DNA of 6,126 nt, from assembly GCA_023387295.1 (NCBI GenBank), contig JAEWIG010000364.1, positions 1 through 6,126 of the forward strand, read 5' to 3'. Shown here in pieces: positions 1-5,027 of this stretch. The translations under genes were made by a program, and so were the position numbers. The notes below the pieces were generated by a model, which was given only the letters and a program-made list of their open reading frames with translations, had not been told where the DNA came from and did no database searches. How positions within the stretch are numbered: the stretch's first letter is position 1; the number at the start of each line of letters is the position of its first letter. Source of the stretch: Bacillota bacterium (GTDB taxonomy: Bacteria > Bacillota > Bacilli > Bacillales > Cytobacillaceae).

Positions 1-243
1 GCCTTTGACTTTGCAGGATTTTACTGGGACTTCAGAGCAGATTTTACGAAGAGGGTTTTATCATATTATGCAGGCCCTGAATCCGCTTCAGCAATATTTG
101 AGCGCGTTAAAAGCTTCTACGGTTTGCAGCCTGTTTTTCATGAGTTATTACATGCTGTGAGAAATGGTGTCGAAATAAATGTGAATGAAAAAATACAAAA
201 ATTAATCCAGCTACAAGAAGCGGGTCATGACTATTTCTATTAA
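1..243 (+). CDS. APH-type phosphotransferase family protein, C-terminal 80 residues (5' end outside window)
   Basis: The frame is open from the first base to the TAA at 241-243. The fragment begins AFDFAGFYWDF and continues with FTKRVLSYY, then FYGLQPVFHELLHAVRNG. This matches what I recall of the C-terminal part of aminoglycoside/macrolide-type phosphotransferases (APH fold), just after the metal-binding D-F-G-like and GDP motifs. Those catalytic motifs lie upstream of the window and cannot be checked. Members transfer phosphate from ATP or GTP to a small hydroxylated molecule in the cytoplasm. Some inactivate antibiotics, but many Bacillus members have no known substrate, so resistance should not be assumed. 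The end looks natural, because an intrinsic terminator follows at once. Family assignment is fairly secure; substrate is unknown. Confidence 0.75.
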   Translation, partial: AFDFAGFYWDFRADFTKRVLSYYAGPESASAIFERVKSFYGLQPVFHELLHAVRNGVEINVNEKIQKLIQLQEAGHDYFY

Positions 244-265
244 AGTCATTACCCGTTTTTTATTT
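221..265 (+). terminator. intrinsic terminator of the phosphotransferase gene
   Basis: The arms CGGGTCATGACT (221-232) and AGTCATTACCCG (244-255) pair over 12 bp with one mismatch. The 11-nt loop contains the gene's own TAA stop. A T-rich tail (TTTTTTATTTTG) follows directly. The last codons of the gene therefore form the left arm, a compact arrangement. The stop codon of the minus-strand relic (260-262) lies in the T tract. Confidence 0.85.
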
Positions 266-382
266 TGAATTTGCATAATTAAAACGGATGATTGAAAAAC
301 CTAGCGATGATGTGGCAACAACTTTTGAGGATCTTGGTTTAAAGATGGAAATATCCTTCTCTTCGCTAAAATGATAGAGCAT
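260..382 (-). pseudogene. internally deleted DUF6886-like gene relic (40 codons)
   Basis: The minus strand reads ATG at 382-380 to TAA at 262-260. A strong GGAGG (391-395) sits 8 nt before the ATG, so this was once a real translation start. The peptide begins MLYHFSEEKDISIFKPR, which I recognise as the usual opening of DUF6886-family proteins (normally about 160-170 residues, function unknown). It then passes to SSKVVATSSLGFSIIRFNYA, which resembles the C-terminal end of the same family as I remember it (S-T-L-x-FS-x-IR-x-x-NA). The simplest reading is an in-frame internal deletion of roughly 120-130 codons that left both ends joined. The N-terminal match is firmer than the C-terminal one, which rests on memory. 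The plus-strand frame here (287-373) has no ribosome binding site and looks like a shadow. A functional 40-residue peptide is possible but less likely. Confidence 0.6.
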
Positions 383-390
383 TCGTTTCC

Positions 391-395
391 CCTCC
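391..395 (-). promoter_or_regulatory. ribosome binding site of the DUF6886-like relic
   Basis: CCTCC on the plus strand is GGAGG on the minus strand, 8 nt upstream of the ATG at 382. Its quality is what marks the short minus-strand frame as a former gene rather than a chance frame. Confidence 0.6.
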
Positions 396-534
396 AATAT
401 CATCTTATTATCATGGTAAAATTATATTAAATATATAATTTAAGGAGATAGTATTGAATAAAATTCCACAATAACTTACTCTATCATCTCTTATCGCAAC
501 ATCGGTAAGGGATGTTTTACTATTAATTCGAAAA
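396..534. other. AT-rich intergenic stretch between the DUF6886-like relic and the sigma-factor promoter
   Basis: No intact gene is visible here. The stretch holds an 8-bp inverted repeat, AAATTATA (419-426) and TATAATTT (434-441), which gives a TATAAT-like hexamer on each strand, but no convincing -35 box on either side. It also holds a ribosome-binding-site-like TAAGGAG (441-447) followed by a TTG that opens only six codons (454-474, M-N-K-I-P-Q, stop). A 6-bp hairpin AACATC/GATGTT lies at 498-516. These could be remains of a decayed gene or leader; none can be assigned a function. Confidence 0.4.
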
Positions 535-538
535 ATTT

Positions 539-567
539 TAAGACTTTTCACTATACTTGTCAGTCTA
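539..567 (+). promoter_or_regulatory. candidate ECF-type (autoregulatory) promoter of the sigma/anti-sigma operon
   Basis: A -35-like AAGACTTTTC (540-549) resembles the ECF consensus TGAAACTTTT. It is separated by 17 nt (GAC to AGTC) from a -10-like CAGTCTAA (561-568) that resembles CGTCTAA. Transcription would begin near 573, just ahead of the ribosome binding site at 584-593. ECF sigma factors usually transcribe their own operon from such a promoter, so autoregulation is inferred. An overlapping SigA-like TATACT (552-557) with a poor -35 is the alternative. Confidence 0.45.
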
Positions 568-583
568 ACGATTAGAACGAAGA

Positions 584-593
584 AAGGGGGAGG
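584..593 (+). promoter_or_regulatory. ribosome binding site that sets the TTG start of the ECF sigma gene
   Basis: AAGGGGGAGG lies 7 nt before TTG 601. No ATG or GTG occurs in frame between the upstream stop (472-474) and 601, so this site fixes the start. GGAG (589-592) can also pair with CTCC (597-600), a small hairpin that may hold the site partly closed. Confidence 0.75.
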
Positions 594-600
594 AATCTCC

Positions 601-1119
601 TTGGAGATAAAAGAACTTTTGAAGAAAGCAAAAAAGGGAGATGATGATGCATTTTATCAATTAATGCAAATGCATAAGGTGCAATTATTGAAAATGGCTC
701 TTTCTTATTTACGAAACGAGGAAGAAGCAATCGAAGCTCTTCAAGAAGTAACGTTTCGAGCTTATCAAGCAATAAAAAAAGTAAAGCAGCCTGACTATTT
801 TTCCACATGGCTTATCCGAATTATGCTGAACTATTGTCATGATCAGCATAAGAAAAAGAAAAGAATTGTTTATGCAAATGTAGATGAGAATCTATCAGAA
901 ACAATTGAGTTCAGCAATGGAATAGCAATAGAGGAAGCTTTATATAAAATTAACTCGGACTGTAGAGAGGTCATCATTCTTAAATACTATCATGATTTAA
1001 AAATAAAAGAGATTGCGGAACTATTAGAAAAACCCGAAAGTACGATTAAAACTTGGCTTTACAAAGGGCTAGGAGCATTAAGGCAACAACTCGATGAAAG
1101 GAGCGAGCTAAATGCATGA
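601..1119 (+). CDS. ECF-type RNA polymerase sigma factor (sigma-70 family)
   Basis: This 172-residue protein has the normal size and layout of an ECF sigma factor. Region 2 spans about residues 13-83, including ALQEVTFRAYQAIKKV and the -10-binding stretch PDYFSTWLIRIMLNYCHD. A lysine-rich linker (about 83-108) leads to region 4 (about 109-164). There CREVIILKYYHDLKIKEIAELL leads into the helix-turn-helix recognition stretch PESTIKTWLYKGLGALRQQL, which reads the -35 element. It should direct RNA polymerase to a small stress regulon and probably to its own promoter. The start is TTG, chosen for the strong upstream ribosome binding site and the lack of any other start. The stop overlaps the next gene by 8 nt, and that gene encodes its likely anti-sigma partner. 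The protein is related to the SigV/SigX-like group, but I cannot assign it to a named B. subtilis factor. The signal is unknown. Confidence 0.93.
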   Translation: MEIKELLKKAKKGDDDAFYQLMQMHKVQLLKMALSYLRNEEEAIEALQEVTFRAYQAIKKVKQPDYFSTWLIRIMLNYCHDQHKKKKRIVYANVDENLSETIEFSNGIAIEEALYKINSDCREVIILKYYHDLKIKEIAELLEKPESTIKTWLYKGLGALRQQLDERSELNA

Positions 1120-2464
1120 GTTTAATAAGGAAGAACAAGAATTAGAAAAATCAAAACTAAATTATCAACAGCTTAGCATTTCTGATGATTTAGCCAATCA
1201 AGCGATCTTGGAAGGAATGAATCGCGCCAAAAACAGAAAAGCAAAGAAAAGAAAGTATTCTTCCCTATCATTTTTTCTAGCTGCAAGCATCTTGATTGCC
1301 GGATTTATTTCTTCCATTAAAATATCAGATACAATGGCAGACTATATGTCCAATGTTCCCGGCATAGAAACAATCGTAAAGTTTATCCGGCATGATAAAG
1401 GGCTGCTTGCTGCTGCAGAAAATAACTTTTTTCAAAAAATTGAGGCTTCCGATGAGGTTGATGGCTTGAAAGTAACAATCGATTCGATTATCCATGATGA
1501 AAGAAATTTAATTGTGCTTTTTCATTATGAAGCAATCAACAATAACCAAGAGTTCTTTCCAATAGAAATAAATTTACTAACTGCCGATAGAGAAATTCTC
1601 CCATCCAGATCAGCTTTTACTTCTTTTGATAGAGATGGTGATTCCTTTAGAGTGGCAAAATTTCCTCTAAACGAAAATGATGTGCTTCCGGAAAAACTTA
1701 TTGCATCTTTCGAATTTAGTGAATTTGATGAATCAAACGAATTTATTGTAGGCGACAAAAAATTTGATCGTAACCATGAAATTGCTTTTTCAATTAACAA
1801 GGATAATTTTGCTAAAAAAGAGGTCTATCAATTGAATCAAACGATCTCTGTAGAAGGACAAAAAATCACCATACAGGAAGTTACCTTATATCCGTCTCAG
1901 GCAGATGTAAAGCTTATATATGACGAAAATAACAGTAAAAGGATTTTTGGGATTGATGATTTTGAGCTAATTGATGAAGCCGGTAGAGTTTGGCGTCCTT
2001 ATGCGGATCAAACTTTTAATCTAGATAATGAAGAAGGAAGAATCATTCATTTAGAAAGCCCCTATTTCTCAAATCCTGAAGAATTGTCTTTACGATTTAG
2101 TAGCATACGTGCTTTAGATAAAGATGAAATTTGGGTGGAAATTGATCCAATTCAACAGAAAATCCTTAAAGCGCCAAAAGACGGAAGAATAACAGAATTA
2201 TTCTTCAGAAAAGAAGAAATAGGCATTATATTAACAGCAAATTACGCCTTTTTACAGAACCAAATCTTTATGTACGCTGAGGATGCAGATGGTAACATCA
2301 TTGGAGATGGACAATCACTTGGCGCTGGTGGTTCACCCAGTGACAATTATGTAAATTATTTTGTCCCATATCCTTCAGATGAAGTCATTAAGGGACCGAT
2401 TAGACTCAAACTGTTAGACTACCCTGCTACTATTAATAAGGAAATCAAGTTGAAAATTAAATAG
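1112..2464 (+). CDS. membrane-anchored DUF4179/DUF5643 protein, probable anti-sigma factor
   Basis: This 450-residue protein is encoded directly after the ECF sigma gene, overlapping it by 8 nt. Its ribosome binding site AAAGGAG (1097-1103) sits 8 nt before the ATG. Residues 1-50 form a charged cytoplasmic segment ending in the basic stretch NRKAKKRKY. A single membrane helix follows at about 51-69 (LSFFLAASILIAGFISSI), so the large C-terminal part should lie outside the cell. Residues about 70-145, with VPGIETIVKFIRHDKGL and a KVTIDSIIHDERNLIVLFHYE-type strand pair, match the DUF4179 pattern. Residues about 239-345 (from NQTISVEGQKITIQEVTLYP) look like the DUF5643 beta-sandwich. Proteins of this type commonly accompany ECF sigma factors and are thought to sequester them through the N-terminal segment. 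No zinc-binding ASD motif (H-x3-C-x2-C) is seen. Domain names rest on recall; the anti-sigma role is inferred from topology and gene order. Confidence 0.85.
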   Translation: MHEFNKEEQELEKSKLNYQQLSISDDLANQAILEGMNRAKNRKAKKRKYSSLSFFLAASILIAGFISSIKISDTMADYMSNVPGIETIVKFIRHDKGLLAAAENNFFQKIEASDEVDGLKVTIDSIIHDERNLIVLFHYEAINNNQEFFPIEINLLTADREILPSRSAFTSFDRDGDSFRVAKFPLNENDVLPEKLIASFEFSEFDESNEFIVGDKKFDRNHEIAFSINKDNFAKKEVYQLNQTISVEGQKITIQEVTLYPSQADVKLIYDENNSKRIFGIDDFELIDEAGRVWRPYADQTFNLDNEEGRIIHLESPYFSNPEELSLRFSSIRALDKDEIWVEIDPIQQKILKAPKDGRITELFFRKEEIGIILTANYAFLQNQIFMYAEDADGNIIGDGQSLGAGGSPSDNYVNYFVPYPSDEVIKGPIRLKLLDYPATINKEIKLKIK

Positions 2465-2544
2465 CAATATCCAATTTGGCTTACCCCGATTTCTTCCTAG
2501 CTACTACCGAAATAACTAATTTTTCAATTTAAGCCTGTTACAAT

Positions 2545-2596
2545 AAAAGAGTTGTCTCACTTTTCCATTTGGCTGTGAGACAACTCTTTTCTTTAT
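2545..2596. terminator. bidirectional intrinsic terminator between converging operons
   Basis: AAAAGAGTTGTCTCAC (2545-2560) and GTGAGACAACTCTTTT (2575-2590) pair perfectly over 16 bp around a 14-nt loop. The plus strand ends in TTTTCTTTAT. The minus strand ends in CTTTTATTGT. It can thus stop both the anti-sigma transcript from the left and the restriction-modification transcript from the right. The rest of 2465-2620 shows nothing further. Confidence 0.9.
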
Positions 2597-2620
2597 GCAA
2601 TTTCCACTCGAAACTCTCGC

Positions 2621-3934
2621 TTAATCCTCCACAAGTGAGAATATCCATTTCACATAGGAAATGACTGTCGAGGCTCTCCGGTTAAATGTTGAATAAGATT
2701 GCACATTATAAACGCCACATTCCTGCATGATTTCGATAACCTTGGCTCGGTCAAATTCCTGCTTCATAAAAAACTCATGAAACACCTTATGAAAAATTTT
2801 ATGCTTCAATATTTGTGAAGCTATCGCTAAATACTTTTCCTTATATGGCAGGGACATAATATCTCTACCTAAATCGGTTAATAAAAAATAGATTCGATTA
2901 TCAGCATCCTTGCCCTTTTCAATTAAACCTAAATAGATACCGACATCTGTATAATAGTTTGTTTGCCGCTCTTCAAAGTTGAAATTCTCCGTTAAGAAGT
3001 CCTTATGCAATGATTCATTGACTAATAATCCAAGTAAATCAATGACTCTTTGGAATGAATCTGCTTGCGGAAAAGGAACCTCTGGCTCTGCAATAATTTC
3101 AACTTTCCCATGAATTTCTCTCAAATCATGAACGGTAATTTTCTCATGCGATACTTTAAAATTCACCTGTTCGATAAGTTGGATGGAGTTAAAGACGTTC
3201 TCATCTGTAAATTCATATATAAAGAAGCTAAAAATATCATTTGAAAAAGTAAAAAAGATCGGCTTTACTTGTTTATTGATTTTGTTCTGCCACACCCGAT
3301 ATGGATAAAATAGCTGACGAACATTGAAATCAGTCACTGATTCTTTTTTTGCTTCAACAATCGCAAAGTTTTGTAAGCTCTCATAGCCGCCATCAATTTC
3401 AATTTGTGACCCATTTACATCAATATTTCTATATATGCCTTGTTGGGATCTCACTTGAAAAGAGAAATCTCCACTCCCCATCCGCCCCGAAACAGTCGGA
3501 AAAACATTTCCTAAGTTCTCCGCATAATCTTCACCTAATAAATAATGGATCATGCCAGACACATAGGCACAGTGCAAAGCAGAGCTTTCAGAATAAAGAT
3601 TTTTCGGATCAACCGTCTCAATATGCTTTGGGATGCTAACCATGATTGGCTTTTGCTTCTTGTACTCCACTTTTTCAAAAATATCAAACTGTCCAATGAT
3701 ATACTTCGAACGCGACAAAGGCAGAATCGATAAACCATTATCCTTAAAAATCGCTGGTAAATTATTTTCATGGTCAAATTTACACATCAATCGTGGCTCA
3801 CGAAATTCACGAATCTCGGAAGCAGCTATTTCATAAAAGCCATCTTGGTTTAATCCTTTTAAAATGGCATATTTGTCAAACAGCTTATTCCAAGCCGTAT
3901 CGTTTTTAAATTCTGGTTTATTTGCTGAAGTCAT
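2621..3934 (-). CDS. predicted type II restriction endonuclease, PD-(D/E)XK type with C-terminal winged-helix region
   Basis: The 437-residue product should cut unmethylated DNA at the site protected by the methyltransferase encoded just upstream. An N-terminal domain (about 10-85) contains AWNKLFDKY, REPRLM and KFDHENNLP blocks, a pattern I recall from proteins annotated as type II restriction enzymes. A nuclease core follows at about 145-245: IEIDGGYE (178-185), then AIVEAKK (191-197). D181 and E195-x-K197 form the D...ExK catalytic set. Q207 in VRQLFYPYRVW sits where many such nucleases carry a helix glutamine. Residues about 290-365 (YYTDVGIYLGLI, YFLLTDLGRDIM) look like a winged helix. 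Residues 395-437, ending NRRASTVISYVKWIF, look like a second DNA-binding helical unit. The ATG overlaps the methyltransferase gene by 17 nt and its ribosome binding site is weak, so translation is probably coupled. Recognition sequence cannot be read from this. Confidence 0.82.
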   Translation of the reverse strand: MTSANKPEFKNDTAWNKLFDKYAILKGLNQDGFYEIAASEIREFREPRLMCKFDHENNLPAIFKDNGLSILPLSRSKYIIGQFDIFEKVEYKKQKPIMVSIPKHIETVDPKNLYSESSALHCAYVSGMIHYLLGEDYAENLGNVFPTVSGRMGSGDFSFQVRSQQGIYRNIDVNGSQIEIDGGYESLQNFAIVEAKKESVTDFNVRQLFYPYRVWQNKINKQVKPIFFTFSNDIFSFFIYEFTDENVFNSIQLIEQVNFKVSHEKITVHDLREIHGKVEIIAEPEVPFPQADSFQRVIDLLGLLVNESLHKDFLTENFNFEERQTNYYTDVGIYLGLIEKGKDADNRIYFLLTDLGRDIMSLPYKEKYLAIASQILKHKIFHKVFHEFFMKQEFDRAKVIEIMQECGVYNVQSYSTFNRRASTVISYVKWIFSLVED

Positions 3935-4757
3935 AATAGTCGCCTACTACTAGCACTTCGTTTATTTTCCCTCTACCTTCCGCCTTCGAATTAATCGCAC
4001 GATTTGCCTGAACCGTGACAATATTAAATCCCTCATAAATCTCTCTGATAAACGGGGTATCCGAATTGCTTAACAATACTTTACAACCACGATCATTTAA
4101 TTGTTTAAAAACATCTCTCAGCTCATATTGCTCTGCTTTACCAAAGCCTTCTTGCGCATAGCTTGTAAAGGATGATGTTTGTGAAACCGGATCATACGGG
4201 GGATCAAAGTATACGAAATCGCCACTTTTCGCCTCTTTCACCGCAGCCTTAAAGTCTCCATTTAAAAACGTAATATTACTTTGATTTAAAAATTGATGAA
4301 CCTCACGAAGGACTGCTTCATTTACAATTTCCGGCTTCTTATATTTTCCAAACGGAACGTTAAACTGCCCTTTGCTATTCACTCTGTATAAACCATTGAA
4401 GCACGTTTTGTTTAAAAAAATAAACCGAGATGCTTTTTTTACAAGTGAGAGATTTTGATAATCCTCTGATCTATCTAGAGCTCGAATCTCATAAAAATAT
4501 TCACTTTCATTTACATGACTTCGTAAATCTTCAATTAATTCCTCGAAAAGCTGCTCATCAGCGATAACTTTGTAAACATTGTATAATTCTGAATTAATAT
4601 CGTTCACGATTGCGTTGTGTGGCTGGATGCTAAATAACATGGCCCCTGCCCCCAAAAAGGGTTCAAAATATGTGTTTTCTCCTATTTCAGGAATATAAGG
4701 CTTAATTTGTGGAAGTAGTTGTCTCTTCCCACCAGCCCATTTAAGAAATGGTTGCAT
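3918..4757 (-). CDS. Dam/DpnM-family DNA adenine-N6 methyltransferase (type II modification enzyme)
   Basis: This 279-residue protein should transfer a methyl group from S-adenosylmethionine to adenine N6 within a short recognition sequence. Motifs run in the alpha-group order. Motif X is FLKWAGGKRQLLPQI (residues 4-18). Motif I is FEPFLGAGAM (31-40), with the F-x-G-x-G cofactor loop at 34-38. NDIN (52-55) follows. The target-recognition region is about 110-143 (RFIFLNKTCFNGLYRVN and QFNVPFGKYKKP). The catalytic motif IV is DPPY (185-188). Length fits the MethyltransfD12 family (about 260-290). Its ribosome binding site AAGGAG (4771-4766) lies 8 nt before the ATG. It is the first gene of the operon and overlaps the endonuclease gene by 17 nt, the expected order for protecting the host before cutting starts. 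Family members recognise GATC, GATATC and other sites, so specificity is open. GATC occurs many times in this window. Confidence 0.93.
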   Translation of the reverse strand: MQPFLKWAGGKRQLLPQIKPYIPEIGENTYFEPFLGAGAMLFSIQPHNAIVNDINSELYNVYKVIADEQLFEELIEDLRSHVNESEYFYEIRALDRSEDYQNLSLVKKASRFIFLNKTCFNGLYRVNSKGQFNVPFGKYKKPEIVNEAVLREVHQFLNQSNITFLNGDFKAAVKEAKSGDFVYFDPPYDPVSQTSSFTSYAQEGFGKAEQYELRDVFKQLNDRGCKVLLSNSDTPFIREIYEGFNIVTVQANRAINSKAEGRGKINEVLVVGDYYDFSK

Positions 4758-4765
4758 GATTATTA

Positions 4766-4819
4766 CTCCTTGCTGCTACTTATTACACCAATTATAACTG
4801 TTAATTGCTTGATAGTGTA
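4766..4819 (-). promoter_or_regulatory. candidate promoter and ribosome binding site of the restriction-modification operon
   Basis: On the minus strand, TATAAT (4796-4791) is a perfect -10 hexamer. Transcription would start about 25 nt before the methyltransferase ATG, and AAGGAG (4771-4766) is well placed. The -35 region at 17-bp spacing is TACACT (4819-4814), a poor match, so the promoter may be weak or need an activator. No controller (C-box) repeat is evident. Confidence 0.5.
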
Positions 4820-4884
4820 GACTCTTTCATATAAGTCATTTTCGTGAATATGTCTATTTTCCTCTGCAAATATAAGGATTTCCA

Positions 4885-4914
4885 TTGACTCGACACTGAC
4901 TATTTTAATATAAT
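4885..4914 (+). promoter_or_regulatory. candidate upstream promoter P1 of the efflux pump gene
   Basis: TTGACT (4885-4890), 18-bp spacer, TATAAT (4909-4914). This is a strong SigA-type pair. A transcript from here would carry a leader of roughly 105 nt that includes the whole downstream promoter copy. Confidence 0.6.
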
Positions 4915-4950
4915 ACTTAGCCGTAGAGGCGCAAAAATTAACACAAATAA

Positions 4951-4976
4951 GATATTAATTGAATGATATTAATTGA
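4951..4976 (+). repeat. two 12-bp direct repeats GATATTAATTGA
   Basis: GATATTAATTGA occurs at 4951-4962 and again at 4965-4976, a 14-bp period. The second copy runs into the -35 box of the downstream promoter (TTGACT, 4973-4978). The spacing, just over one helical turn, would suit a repressor or activator bound at the -35 region, but slippage in AT-rich DNA is an equal possibility. Confidence 0.45.
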
Positions 4977-5002
4977 CTCTATGTTGATTATTTCAATATA
5001 AT
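4973..5002 (+). promoter_or_regulatory. main candidate promoter P2 of the efflux pump gene
   Basis: TTGACT (4973-4978), 18-bp spacer, TATAAT (4997-5002). Transcription would begin near 5009, just before the ribosome binding site AGAGGAG (5013-5019), which lies 8 nt before ATG 5028. This leaves a very short leader. Confidence 0.75.
4981..4999. promoter_or_regulatory. imperfect dyad in the P2 spacer, candidate operator
   Basis: ATGTTGA (4981-4987), five bases, TCAATAT (4993-4999): 7-bp arms with one mismatch, overlapping the -10 box. A second dyad, CTATG/TGATTA against TAATCA/TAG (about 4979-5013), surrounds the -10. Neither is well kept in the upstream promoter copy. The GC-rich BmrR-type dyad known from B. 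subtilis bmr is absent. The regulator is unknown. Confidence 0.35.
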
Positions 5003-5027
5003 ACTTAATCATAGAGGAGTTAAAAAT

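Noticed and set aside
287..373. Plus-strand 28-codon frame starting ATG-ATT-GAA
   Set aside because: It has no ribosome binding site and lies opposite the minus-strand relic, which has a strong one and a recognisable family signature.
419..441. AAATTATA/TATAATTT inverted repeat as a divergent promoter or operator
   Set aside because: TATAAT-like hexamers are expected in such AT-rich DNA. Neither strand has a matching -35, and a plus-strand start would fall inside the ribosome-binding-site-like sequence.
572..808. Minus-strand 78-residue frame over the start of the sigma gene
   Set aside because: It is antisense to a clear ECF sigma gene, has leucine-rich low-complexity content and no ribosome binding site of its own.
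1525..1800. Minus-strand 91-residue frame inside the anti-sigma gene
   Set aside because: It is a serine-rich shadow of a well-supported plus-strand gene, with no family resemblance.
3349..3836. Several 62-96 residue frames on both strands within the endonuclease gene
   Set aside because: They overlap the nuclease-encoding gene in other frames, overlap each other, and show no domain-like content.
2621..4757. Restriction-modification system flanked by mobile-element ends
   Set aside because: No transposase, integrase, target-site duplication or terminal inverted repeat was found at either edge. The hairpin at 2545-2590 is better explained as a terminator.
4884..4976. CRISPR-like or iteron array upstream of the pump
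   Set aside because: There are only two long imperfect copies and two short ones, with promoter content and no regular spacer structure.
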